Of a DNA stretch of 64,000 nucleotides, positions 9,723 to 17,340 are shown piece by piece. The stretch is from the NCBI RefSeq assembly GCF_014904795.1, contig NZ_JACZFS010000014.1, forward strand, positions 1-64,000, written 5' to 3'. How positions within the stretch are numbered: the stretch's first letter is position 1; every line of letters starts with the position of its first letter. The notes below the pieces were generated by a model. The model saw nothing but the letters and a program-made list of their open reading frames with translations, did no database searches and had not been told where the DNA came from. The position numbers were made by a program, and so were the translations under genes. Origin of the DNA: Nisaea nitritireducens. Its GTDB lineage: Bacteria > Pseudomonadota > Alphaproteobacteria > Thalassobaculales > Thalassobaculaceae.

Positions 9723-10706
9723 GTGTCTCCGAAAAAAGAAATCATCGCAGGGGGCTCGATCTCGCCCGCCTCTACCGTTGCGCCGGTCGCCGCACCGCTC
9801 GTCACTCCTGACGAGAGTCCGAGGCTCGGGTGGATGTACGGTGCTGTCTGCATGACCGGCGGCATCGGTCTGGTGACCTTGAATGACGGGATCGCAAAGT
9901 GGCTGACCGATGTTTATCCGGTCGGACAGCTCATTGCTTTGCGTGGCGTGCTGGTTCTGGTGCTGATTTTCGGGTTCGCATTCATGACCGGACGGCGGCG
10001 CCAGCTTCGCGTCACCCATTGGCGCTTCCAGCTCACCCGTGCCGCCATCATAGTTTTAAGCACTTACAGCTTCATCTGGGCGCTGAAACTCATGGCCATT
10101 GCCGATGCAACGGCCATCGCTTTCGCGGGCCCGATCGTGACAGCGGCACTTGTCGTCCCTCTTTTGGGCGAACAGGTCGGCTGGCGGCGCTGGATGGCGA
10201 TCCTGATCGGGTTCTGTGGCGTGCTGATCATGGTGAAACCGACACCCGAGACCTTTTCCGCTGTGGCGCTGCTGCCCCTGTTCGCGACCGTCATGGGGTC
10301 CTTCCGGGATATCGTGACCCGCAAGATGCACCTGACGGAGAGCACCCTCTCCATGCTGGCTGTCGGCATGAGTTTCGTCACGCTTTCAGGCTTCGCCAGC
10401 TATCCGTTCACCGATTGGCAGCCCGTTGCCGTTGCCCACATCCTGCTGTTCGCAGTGAGCAGTATCTTTGTCGGCGCGGCGCAGTTCCTCATGATCGAGG
10501 CATTCCGCTATAGCGAAGCCGGATTCGTCACACCGTTCAAATACACCAGCATGATCTGGGCCGTGCTGATCGGTTTCTTCGTCTGGGGGGATGTCCCGGA
10601 TCTCTGGATCCTGGGCGGAACGGCGCTGGTGATCAGCAGCGGGCTCTATATCCTGCACCGAGAACGGGTCCGGCGGCGACAGGCGCAGGTTGCGTCACAG
10701 AGCTGA
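9723..10706 (+). CDS. DMT superfamily (EamA) transporter
   Basis: Inner-membrane permease of the drug/metabolite transporter superfamily, 327 residues. After a hydrophilic N-terminus of about 35 residues there are about ten hydrophobic segments arranged as two EamA repeats (about 38-175 and 190-315). Family-like stretches include LIALRGVLVLVLIFGF, ADATAIAFAGPIVTAALVVPLLGE and YTSMIWAVLIGFFVWGD. It starts at a GTG. The substrate is not predictable; members export amino acids or other metabolites. It is divergent from the ABC-F gene and overlaps the small XRE gene tail-to-tail by 12 bp. Confidence 0.85.
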   Translation: MSPKKEIIAGGSISPASTVAPVAAPLVTPDESPRLGWMYGAVCMTGGIGLVTLNDGIAKWLTDVYPVGQLIALRGVLVLVLIFGFAFMTGRRRQLRVTHWRFQLTRAAIIVLSTYSFIWALKLMAIADATAIAFAGPIVTAALVVPLLGEQVGWRRWMAILIGFCGVLIMVKPTPETFSAVALLPLFATVMGSFRDIVTRKMHLTESTLSMLAVGMSFVTLSGFASYPFTDWQPVAVAHILLFAVSSIFVGAAQFLMIEAFRYSEAGFVTPFKYTSMIWAVLIGFFVWGDVPDLWILGGTALVISSGLYILHRERVRRRQAQVASQS

Positions 10707-10940
10707 AATCTCGGCTCGCTTGGGAGGACTTTTCGGGGCAACGAAGGTGTATTCACGCACACCGGCCGCGAGAGCATAGCAAGCCAGTTCAACTGCTTTG
10801 GGGATATCGAGCGACTCACCGTCACGCTCCCCCTTTTCATAATACTGGATCATGCGGCGCTTCAGACCCAGCGCCTCCGCCATTTCCTTCTGCGAGAGCT
10901 TCAGGAATTTTCTCAGCTTTTTGAATTCACCGGACGTCAT
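10695..10940 (-). CDS. Small XRE-family helix-turn-helix regulator
   Basis: An 81-residue protein with a Cro/C1-type helix-turn-helix at residues 6-60: FLKLSQKEMAEALGLKRRMI is the helix-turn-helix core and YYEKGERDGE the following conserved element. The C-terminal 25 residues form no known ligand domain, so it probably acts as a bare DNA-binding dimer. It stands alone between the DMT permease (overlapping 3' ends) and the porin. Nothing in the sequence identifies its target; its own upstream region and the porin 3' flank are adjacent. Confidence 0.8.
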   Translation of the reverse strand: MTSGEFKKLRKFLKLSQKEMAEALGLKRRMIQYYEKGERDGESLDIPKAVELACYALAAGVREYTFVAPKSPPKRAEISAL

Positions 10941-11012
10941 GCCGCCTCCTTGAGAAGCGCATTATATGCGCATTCAAGGACGATGGCACCGGAGAAATCG
11001 TCATGTCGAACC

Positions 11013-11039
11013 GGGAGGAGCGCAGGTTGCGCCCCTCCC
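11013..11039 (-). terminator. Hairpin downstream of the porin gene
   Basis: GGGAGGAGCGCA (11013-11024) pairs with TGCGCCCCTCCC (11028-11039), one wobble or mismatch position and a three-base loop. It lies 27 bp after the porin stop codon on the minus strand. There is no U-run, so termination may be rho-aided or the stem may protect the message end. Confidence 0.6.
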
Positions 11040-11065
11040 CGCCGTTTAATCAGCCCGCCATTTAA

Positions 11066-12193
11066 TCAGAAGGTAAGCCTGATGCCTGTTATGGCATAAG
11101 CCGCCTCGACGTCTCCGACACCGGCTGTGTCGCTTGTATATTCTGAATAGCCGAGCGTTCCTTCCAGGGAAACGCCCGGACCGAGGATGTAACGTCCGCC
11201 AAAAGCAAACGTGTCCCGGTCCGCCTGCGCACTGGCCGGAGCTGAACTTCCGGCAAGACCGTCACGCTCACCATGGAGGTAAGTGGCGCTCACGCCGAAC
11301 TCTCCGAAATCATAGGCTGCACCGACAACATAAGCGTCGCCGTCATTGACGCCGGAATCCTGGAAGCTGGCGTATGAACCGCCAACCTGGAGCCCGGCAT
11401 AATCAACCGTGAGACCGAAGGCATAGGCTTCCGGTTCCGGATTGTTGCCCGATGTCTCAAGGAACGTGCCGTAGCCGGCAGACGCCGCGACCTTCACGCC
11501 ATCGAAATCATGGGAATAGTCGATCCCGGCCATGACACCGTCCGTCAGACTGCTGTTGTTACGGTCCGGCAGGACATTGCTGTCCTGGGTGCTGTCGGGT
11601 GCATAGGACAGACCGACGCGGAAGCCTTCGATACGTGGGGTGTAGTAGGTCAGTTTGGTTGAGTCGTTGGCCCGGCCCGGCTCGATGTAGGTTCCGCCGA
11701 AAGGCGCCCGGAAATAACCGGAATCACTGATTGAAGTGTTTCCGTTCAGCTCCCATTCAACGGTGTCGCCGGAATTGATCCCGATGCCGTATTCCTTTGG
11801 CGCGACGTGCGTTTTGTAGAGCGCCGAATTTTCATCGCCGATATCGATCTGACCGAATTTTCCACGGACGGTGAGATAGCTCTCGTCGATCTGGTCACCG
11901 CTGGTGTTGCCCTCAAGCTGGACATTGATCCCGACCTCAAGACCGTTATCCAGCGTGGTGAAGCCCGTGAAATGGATCTCCGTGTCCGACTTCACGTCGA
12001 ATCCCGAAAGATCCTGTGTGCTGTTCCCGTCGTCCTGGATGTCCGTATAGCCGAACCATTGTTCGGCATAGCCACCGACACCGACTTTGAGTTTTTCCGC
12101 TGCATCTGCGGGAACAGCCGTAACGATAAGTCCCGCCGCTACCAGCGTCGTGGTCTGGAGCAGAGCCCGCTTGGGCTGAACAAAGCTTTTCAT
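11066..12193 (-). CDS. Outer-membrane porin (general bacterial porin family)
   Basis: A 375-residue trimeric-type porin of the outer membrane allowing passive diffusion of small hydrophilic solutes. The N-terminus is a signal peptide (residues 1-32, ending VPADAAEK). The mature protein has alternating amphipathic strands, many Gly/Asp/Asn turns, a start KLKVGVGGYAEQWFGYTD and a C-terminal strand ending in Phe (ITGIRLTF), the recognition signal for BAM assembly. It is monocistronic, with a hairpin downstream and two palindromes about 110-140 bp upstream of the start. Similar proteins are annotated as porin or Omp family in Rhodospirillales. Confidence 0.88.
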   Translation of the reverse strand: MKSFVQPKRALLQTTTLVAAGLIVTAVPADAAEKLKVGVGGYAEQWFGYTDIQDDGNSTQDLSGFDVKSDTEIHFTGFTTLDNGLEVGINVQLEGNTSGDQIDESYLTVRGKFGQIDIGDENSALYKTHVAPKEYGIGINSGDTVEWELNGNTSISDSGYFRAPFGGTYIEPGRANDSTKLTYYTPRIEGFRVGLSYAPDSTQDSNVLPDRNNSSLTDGVMAGIDYSHDFDGVKVAASAGYGTFLETSGNNPEPEAYAFGLTVDYAGLQVGGSYASFQDSGVNDGDAYVVGAAYDFGEFGVSATYLHGERDGLAGSSAPASAQADRDTFAFGGRYILGPGVSLEGTLGYSEYTSDTAGVGDVEAAYAITGIRLTF

Positions 12194-12566
12194 CCGTTAT
12201 CCCCATGCACCGACGGGACCGCCCGCCAACGTGCTGTCTGATGTCAAAAACGAACCGGCAGCAGAAAGTTTTCGGCTGACCGGTTGCCCTCAGATGCGAA
12301 TAAGTACAGCTCTGTACAATAATGCCATTTGGCACGAAATTGTGAATTGGGCGTGACGCGAGGGAAACTGCACGGTTTACAAGGAATAAAGAGATAATTT
12401 CCCTTCCGGAAACAGATCGTATCAATTTGCAAGGTATTGAAAAACAACCATCCCCGCACTTAAGAGAGATTCAGGTGCCAACGCGCCAACGGCTCGGCCC
12501 AATAGCCGTTGCCCGCTCACCTGAAACGGCAGCGGAATCTCGTTTTCGGGATGAAGTAATGGAAAT
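12194..12566 (-). promoter_or_regulatory. Porin upstream region with two palindromes
   Basis: This 370-bp AT-richer stretch between the porin start and tRNA-Arg contains no gene I can support. Two short palindromes lie six bases apart: GTACAG-CT-CTGTAC at 12304-12317 and TGCCA-TT-TGGCA at 12323-12334. At 110-140 bp before the porin start they are candidates for regulator binding, but the regulator and the promoter elements are not identified. Confidence 0.45.
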
Positions 12567-12643
12567 TGGCGACCCCGGCAGGACTCGAACCTGCAACCGT
12601 CGGATTAGAAGTCCGGTGCTCTATCCAGTTGAGCTACGGGGCC
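12567..12643 (-). tRNA. tRNA-Arg (anticodon TCT)
   Basis: A 77-nt cloverleaf including an encoded CCA. The acceptor stem GGCCCCG pairs with CGGGGTC (one G-U), followed by discriminator G and CCA. The D-arm is GCTC...GAGC. The anticodon loop CTTCTAA contains TCT, reading AGA codons. The T-arm GCAGG-TTCGAGT-CCTGC is complete. It lies 16 bp downstream of the complex I accessory gene on the same strand, an arrangement common in alphaproteobacteria. Confidence 0.97.
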
Positions 12644-12659
12644 GCAAAGACTGGCCGGA

Positions 12660-12974
12660 TCAGTGCGTCCAGGTGCCCCAGGTCGCAAACCGGTCGGCCG
12701 CGAAATTGTCGGCATAGCCTTTCGGCTTCAGGCTGCGCTTGTGGTCGCCCTGCACGATGTAGTCGAGTTCGTGCTTCTTGGCGTAGGCAACAGCTTCTTC
12801 CTTGGTCTCGAAAGTCAGCCGGACCTGATTATTGGTATCGCCGCTGCTGACCCAGCCCATGAGAGGTTCCGGCAGCCGGGCAGTATCGAGAGTTGGCTCC
12901 AGCACCCAGCGCTTGGTCTTGGCCCGCCCTGACTGCATGGCCGTCTTGCTCGGCCGGTAAATCCGCACTGACAT
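12660..12974 (-). CDS. NADH dehydrogenase accessory protein (ETC complex I subunit, NDUFS4 family)
   Basis: A 104-residue homologue of the mitochondrial 18-kDa subunit NDUFS4, an accessory protein on the peripheral arm of complex I found in alphaproteobacteria and mitochondria. Typical elements are RIYRPSKTAMQSGRAKTK at the N-terminus, the WVLEP/LMGWVSSGDT core and the C-terminal YADNFAADRFATWGTWTH. The ATG at 12974 is chosen because GAGGAGAGA lies just upstream and the family starts at M-V/R-I-Y. The in-frame extension to 13088 overlaps the neighbouring gene and is unlike the family. Confidence 0.92.
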   Translation of the reverse strand: MSVRIYRPSKTAMQSGRAKTKRWVLEPTLDTARLPEPLMGWVSSGDTNNQVRLTFETKEEAVAYAKKHELDYIVQGDHKRSLKPKGYADNFAADRFATWGTWTH

Positions 12975-13084
12975 ATGAAATCTCTCCTCGTACCCGAGAC
13001 CCTTACGGACCTTCTGGCGCCCCAGCGGAACACCCTTGGGTTTCGTATCGCTCAAAGGCGTTCCAAGGTCAATGCAGCAGAGAC

Positions 13085-13639
13085 TCACCTTTTCGGTCGA
13101 ACGATCTTCGGCCCGAGATTTTCGATGACCTCTTTGGCCATGTAGAGGTCCGCTTTATTTGAGGAAAGTCCGGGGCCACCTACGACAATTTCCGCGATGG
13201 CCTCATATCGGGAGATCGGTACGCTTTCGTCGGGTCCGGAGTAAATACGGTGCCGGAAATAATATCCTCCGTGATAGCCGTAGTAGCCGTACCCGGCATA
13301 GCCGAAGGGGGCATAAGAATAGTTCAGGTAGCGGTCGGTCTTTTCGACATCCCGCTCGACCACGAGGAAATAGGCAGCGCCCTTCTCCAGCGTGAGCTCG
13401 GCGGCGCGGTACAACAGGTAGGTTTCGACCGTTTCACGGTCCGTCGACGAGTTTCCGCTGAAACTCACCCGGTACCGATTGCTTTCTATGCTGCTATCCT
13501 TATAGCCGAACCGGTCGGTCAGTGGCGCATAAGGTGTAGGGGATGCGCATCCCGCCAGAACCGGAAGCAACAAAACCAGAAACAGCAATGCCGGAATTCG
13601 CAAACGCGGAGCGCAAAAACTCGACTGTTCGATGTTCAT
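13085..13639 (-). CDS. Lipoprotein of the CC0125/CC1285 type
   Basis: A 184-residue lipoprotein. The signal peptide ends in the lipobox LAGC at about residues 27-30, so the mature protein is lipid-anchored. After it comes the family-like sequence YAPLTDRFGYKDSSIESNRYRV and a ThrGlu-Arg-rich core YLLYRAAELTLEKGAAYFLVVERD. A Tyr/Gly-rich stretch (YGYYGYHGGYYF) follows near residue 130. The start is the ATG at 13639 with GGAG upstream; an earlier Met has no ribosome-binding site. Function of the family is unknown; members are envelope proteins of alphaproteobacteria. Confidence 0.75.
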   Translation of the reverse strand: MNIEQSSFCAPRLRIPALLFLVLLLPVLAGCASPTPYAPLTDRFGYKDSSIESNRYRVSFSGNSSTDRETVETYLLYRAAELTLEKGAAYFLVVERDVEKTDRYLNYSYAPFGYAGYGYYGYHGGYYFRHRIYSGPDESVPISRYEAIAEIVVGGPGLSSNKADLYMAKEVIENLGPKIVRPKR

Positions 13640-13768
13640 AACGTTGCTCCCAGCAGACGGCGGCACCGTAAGAAAGTGCTCAGGCCAGCACCCAGGATAA
13701 TAAGACGCATTCGCAATTACCAGCTGAAGATCACATCAGCGGTGCACAGAACATCAATATAATGTGAA

Positions 13769-13845
13769 TGGTCGGGGTGGACGGATTCGAACCGCCGGCC
13801 CTCTGCTCCCAAAGCAGATGCGCTACCAGGCTGCGCTACACCCCG
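13769..13845 (-). tRNA. tRNA-Pro (anticodon TGG)
   Basis: A 77-nt cloverleaf with encoded CCA. The acceptor stem CGGGGTG pairs with CACCCCG, discriminator A. The anticodon stem CTGCT/AGCAG encloses TTTGGGA with anticodon TGG, reading CCA and, by wobble, other proline codons. The T-arm GGCGG-TTCGAAT-CCGTC has one mismatch. It stands between the lipoprotein gene and the DUF192 gene. Confidence 0.96.
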
Positions 13846-13934
13846 ACAAGGCCCGCAGCAACAATTCCAGCGGGCGCACGCTTGGTAATGCTTTTGAACG
13901 ACCAGCGCAATACTCGAGTGTCATGTTTCGACGT

Positions 13935-14402
13935 TCAGCGTCCCGGCGCCAAGCGATTGTGCTCCACGCGATCGCCTGCGCGAAGTCCAAGGCGCGCGAC
14001 AGTTCCCGCAACGACCTCAAGAACGGCCTTCACGCGAAACCGGGAGGAGATCACTTGCGTCGATAACGGCGTTGTTCGTTCTGAGATGTGCAGAATCGTT
14101 CCGTCCCGGTCGAGGAACAGCATGTCGAGGGAGATCAGCGTGTTCTTCATCCACATCGAGATCTTTTGTTTTCCCGGATAGATGAAGAGCATGCCGGCAT
14201 CCTCCGCCAGTTCTTTCCGGAACATCAGCCCCGAGGCCCTAGCTTCGGGTGTGTCCGCAACCTCGACTGTGAAGACATGCCCTGTATCGCCACGGTGCAA
14301 AATCAGACGCGCACTGTCTTCGGCCGATGCAGCGAAAGGAACGACCGCCAACAATCCGAGCACAAGTATCGCGCCAGTGATTATCTTTATGGTGTGGGTC
14401 AA
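13935..14402 (-). CDS. DUF192 family exported protein
   Basis: A 155-residue protein with an N-terminal signal peptide or membrane anchor (residues 6-27, ending ASAEDS) followed by a DUF192 domain. Hallmarks are VEVADTPEARASGLMFRKEL, MLFIYPGKQKISMWMKNTLISLDMLFLD and a C-terminal AGDRVEHN. The family is small, often periplasmic, and its function is not established. It follows the HDAC-like gene on the same strand by 22 bp and may be the last gene of the flavoprotein-HDAC transcript. Confidence 0.87.
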   Translation of the reverse strand: MTHTIKIITGAILVLGLLAVVPFAASAEDSARLILHRGDTGHVFTVEVADTPEARASGLMFRKELAEDAGMLFIYPGKQKISMWMKNTLISLDMLFLDRDGTILHISERTTPLSTQVISSRFRVKAVLEVVAGTVARLGLRAGDRVEHNRLAPGR

Positions 14403-14424
14403 AGCGGTTTCTGCCAGTTCATCA

Positions 14425-15591
14425 TCATGGGAGCAAACGAGCCAGATCCTGCACGGCTGATCGCACCTCGCCCTCTAACGGAACATCAGCCAGGGTTGTG
14501 AACCAATGTTCGGGTGGATTACGGCCACGGCTATGGTTCCAGAACAAGCCCCGCAGAATACTCTCGGCTTCACTTCCGAGAGAGATACCGCGCGGATCAC
14601 TACCGTTCAGGCGCGCCCAGATCCCGGTCCAGCAACGAGCAACCGCCCAGGGGTTGTAGCCGCCGCCTCCAACAACAAGAATTCGCGGCGCAAGAGCTGA
14701 AAGGCGCTCAACGGCCTCCCAGATCGCATTGTTCGAGAGCGACAGTCTGCTTTGCGGGTCATCGGCCAGAGCGTCACACCCGCTCTGGATGACGATTGCG
14801 TCCGGACGGAATTCCTCCCCTATCGGCAGGATCGCCTCCTCGATCAGGAACCGGAGCTCCGAATCGTTCATATCCTTTGGAACCGGAAAATTCCGAGCCA
14901 TGCCGCCGGCCCTGTCATCGGCCGGGCCGGTCCGGGGCCAACGATCATCCTCATGAATGGAAACGGTCAGGACACGATCCTCGTCATGAAAGGCATCCTG
15001 CACACCGTCGCCGTGATGGGCGTCGAGATCGACATAGAGAACGCGGGACAGCCCGCCATCGAGCATGGCCAGAATGCCGAGCACCGGATCGTTGAAGTAA
15101 CAAAAACCGTAGGCCATGGCGGGGCGTCCGTGGTGCGTGCCTCCCGCCAGGGAGTGAATGGTCCCGCGCTCGACCGAGGCCAGCAATCGTCCGGCCAGCA
15201 AGGACGCACCCGCTGCGGTTGCCGGGCGGCTGAAGATCTCCGGGAAAACCGGATTTCCGCTGCGACCGATATTGTAGCGTTCCTTCACCTCATCGCTGAC
15301 ATATCCGTCCCTTTCGGCCGCGACCACGGCGGCGATGTAATCGGGAGCATGAAAGCGGGCGAGTTCATCCGGTGTTGCTATCGGGCTGTCGACGAAACGG
15401 CTTTCGTCGAGCAAGCCGAGAGCATGGGCGAGATCCATCACCGGCGTTACCCGCTGGATCGAGAGCGGGTGCGTCGCGCCATAGCGCGATTTTCGATAGA
15501 TCTCGCTGCCGATCAGGATCGGACGATCAGGAAAAGCATCCGGTATCGCGGGATTCGCTCGGCGCTGTGCCAGGGAGGCGAGGCCACTCAT
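14425..15591 (-). CDS. Histone deacetylase-like / acetoin utilisation AcuC-type amidohydrolase
   Basis: A 388-residue zinc amidohydrolase of the arginase/deacetylase fold. Catalytic motifs are present: GGTHHGRPAMAYGFCYFND (paired His), YVDLDAHHGDGVQDAF (Asp-x-His zinc site), VIQSGCDALADDP (second zinc Asp) and GGGGYNPWAVARCW. In bacteria these enzymes deacetylate acetyl-CoA synthetase lysines, acetylpolyamines or other N-acyl compounds; the sequence does not say which. The start ATG overlaps the end of the upstream flavoprotein gene by four bases, so the two are probably translationally coupled. Confidence 0.88.
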   Translation of the reverse strand: MSGLASLAQRRANPAIPDAFPDRPILIGSEIYRKSRYGATHPLSIQRVTPVMDLAHALGLLDESRFVDSPIATPDELARFHAPDYIAAVVAAERDGYVSDEVKERYNIGRSGNPVFPEIFSRPATAAGASLLAGRLLASVERGTIHSLAGGTHHGRPAMAYGFCYFNDPVLGILAMLDGGLSRVLYVDLDAHHGDGVQDAFHDEDRVLTVSIHEDDRWPRTGPADDRAGGMARNFPVPKDMNDSELRFLIEEAILPIGEEFRPDAIVIQSGCDALADDPQSRLSLSNNAIWEAVERLSALAPRILVVGGGGYNPWAVARCWTGIWARLNGSDPRGISLGSEAESILRGLFWNHSRGRNPPEHWFTTLADVPLEGEVRSAVQDLARLLP

Positions 15592-17069
15592 GCGGTCCTG
15601 CCGATCACGGCCTGCTGGGGCGCGACCGTTCCTTCCTCGTCGGGGAGCAGGAATTCCGGAAGGTCATAGGCTTTCAGACTTTCCCAGTGCTGCTCCACGT
15701 CTTCCAGCATCAGATCCCGGACAATCCCGGAGACAAGACGCGGAACCGCGAACTTCATCGCGTTGATGGAAGAGCCGGAAGGCCCGAAACTGAGCGTGGC
15801 ACCATAGGTGAAGAGCCGCACATTCCGCAGCCATCCGGCTGTCCCGGCATCCCGCTCCTGAAAGGCGTATGTCGGATCGAGATAGGGGAAGGATTCTAGA
15901 CGTGGGTTTTCCTCGCCGGCCGGTGGGCTGTATCGGTCGCGCCAGGTGGCCGCCGACACAGCGATATCGGAAAACTCCGGCCGCGCCGAAAGATCGATTG
16001 CGAAGCCGGTTCCGACGATCAGGAAATCTGCTTCCAGCTTTCCTTTCGGGGTCTCAATCTCGACCTGATCTCCAGTGATGGCGCAGGCCAGCCATGGAGC
16101 ACCGGTCAGAAGCTCGAAATTATCGTGTTTCGCAACCCGCTCCCAGGTCTCTTTCGGGAAGGCTTCGCGCAAGCTCAACAGATGGTTCATGAAGCGCCAG
16201 CGCCATGCGTCATCCAGATCCGAGAAATGTCCAAGAAAGCCGGGAAAGGACAGCCATTTGAAAGGCTGTACGCGCTGCAACTCCTCCCGCCGGCAGCAGA
16301 TACTTACCCGAGCCGCACCTGCCTCAAGCGCCGTCGCAGCATTGTCAAACGCCGACGCGCCGGCCCCCAGCACGGCGACGCGGCGGCCGCGAAGTTTCGC
16401 AAAATCGATATTCTCGGACGCATGGGACCAAAAGCGCCGATCGAGCCCGCTTATTTCCGGCGGCGTCCACCATTTTCCGGGCGTTTCAATGCCGGTTGCG
16501 ATCACGATTTTTCGCGCAAGAACCTGCTCCCGGATGCCGGACCTCAAGCCAACAAGGTCCACGCGGATCAGATCTCCGTCCGGTGCGGGCGTTATCCGCT
16601 CCGCCGAGACCTCGTTCTCGATCGGGATTTCGAGAACGCGACGCAGCCAAAGCAGGTAGGCGGCCCAGTCTTCTTTTGCGATCTTGTTGAGATCCTCCCA
16701 GGCCGCGCCGCCATGCTGCGCAACGAACCATGACCGGAAGGCGAGCGAGGGAATATCAAGATCGGGGCCGTTGACCTCTTTCGGCGACCGCAGTGTGGGC
16801 ATCCGCGCATAGGTCAGCCAAGGGCCTTCAAACCCTTTCGGCGAGCGGTCCACGATGCGCACACGCTCGATACGGGCGCGCTTGAGGGCGTGGGCAACAG
16901 CAAGACCGCCCTGCCCGCCACCGATAATCAGTACATCAAGGACCGGGCTCCCGTCCGGAGCATGCCGCTCTGGCACCCAGGCCGCGTCAGGATAGGAAAC
17001 GGTCCGGAGATCCTCCGCGACCCGCGCCTCAAGTGCATCGAGTCCAATGGCCAAGCCTGCGTCGCTCAC
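15588..17069 (-). CDS. FAD/NAD(P)-binding flavoprotein oxidoreductase
   Basis: A 493-residue two-dinucleotide-binding flavoprotein. The FAD site is VLIIGGGQGGLAVAHALKR at about residue 48 and the NAD(P)H site VAVLGAGASAFDNAATALE at about residue 230. A third conserved element, LIVGTGFAIDLSARPEF near residue 350, matches the ATG-like motif of class B flavin monooxygenases and SidA-type hydroxylases. The Baeyer-Villiger fingerprint is not evident. Start is a GTG at 17069. The reaction is unknown; coupling to a deacetylase-fold gene suggests action on an N-acyl or amine-containing substrate. Confidence 0.75.
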   Translation of the reverse strand: MSDAGLAIGLDALEARVAEDLRTVSYPDAAWVPERHAPDGSPVLDVLIIGGGQGGLAVAHALKRARIERVRIVDRSPKGFEGPWLTYARMPTLRSPKEVNGPDLDIPSLAFRSWFVAQHGGAAWEDLNKIAKEDWAAYLLWLRRVLEIPIENEVSAERITPAPDGDLIRVDLVGLRSGIREQVLARKIVIATGIETPGKWWTPPEISGLDRRFWSHASENIDFAKLRGRRVAVLGAGASAFDNAATALEAGAARVSICCRREELQRVQPFKWLSFPGFLGHFSDLDDAWRWRFMNHLLSLREAFPKETWERVAKHDNFELLTGAPWLACAITGDQVEIETPKGKLEADFLIVGTGFAIDLSARPEFSDIAVSAATWRDRYSPPAGEENPRLESFPYLDPTYAFQERDAGTAGWLRNVRLFTYGATLSFGPSGSSINAMKFAVPRLVSGIVRDLMLEDVEQHWESLKAYDLPEFLLPDEEGTVAPQQAVIGRTA

Positions 17070-17186
17070 ATGATCCCCACAGAACGTCTTGTTTCTCCAT
17101 CACTAGTTAGCGCGCTTTGGCGCTCTCATCCAGAGGGGCACAATCTGGTGGCTTGCATGAGGCCGCAAGCTCGCCCATGATCGCCG

Positions 17187-17273
17187 GAAATTCAGGGGAG
17201 CTGCGAAAGCGGCTGAGAGGTTCCGGGAGGAACGACCCTAAACCTGATCCGGGTAATGCCGGCGTAGGAAGAA
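17187..17273 (+). promoter_or_regulatory. TPP (THI-box) riboswitch
   Basis: The element has the conserved thiamine pyrophosphate aptamer pieces in order: GGGGAGCTGCGAAAGC GGCTGAGAG (P2/P3 junction), CCCTAAACCTGATCC, GGGTAATGCC and GGCGTAGGAA. The closing P1 strands are around 17189-17193 and 17268-17273. The AGGAAG at its 3' edge is also the Shine-Dalgarno sequence of the ATG at 17278, so ligand binding would be expected to block translation initiation. It sits directly before thiXY on the plus strand. Confidence 0.93.
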
Positions 17274-17277
17274 CGCG

Positions 17278-17340
17278 ATGATCACGCACAACCTTTTCCG
17301 CAACATCACCGATCTCGAACATCATGGTGATGGCCCATGA
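17278..17340 (+). CDS. 20-codon leader ORF between TPP riboswitch and thiX
   Basis: The ATG at 17278 follows AGGAAG in the 3' arm of the riboswitch by a good distance and opens a 20-codon frame (MITHNLFRN...HHGDGP). Its stop TGA overlaps the thiX start in an ATGA. thiX itself has no clear Shine-Dalgarno sequence of its own, so translation of this frame probably carries ribosomes to thiX. The peptide resembles nothing I know. It may be a true leader or only the remnant of a longer gene. Confidence 0.5.
   Translation: MITHNLFRNITDLEHHGDGP

Noticed and set aside
17107-17325. 72-residue minus-strand ORF over the riboswitch region
   Set aside because: Lies across the TPP riboswitch, whose conserved RNA sequence explains the open frame by chance.
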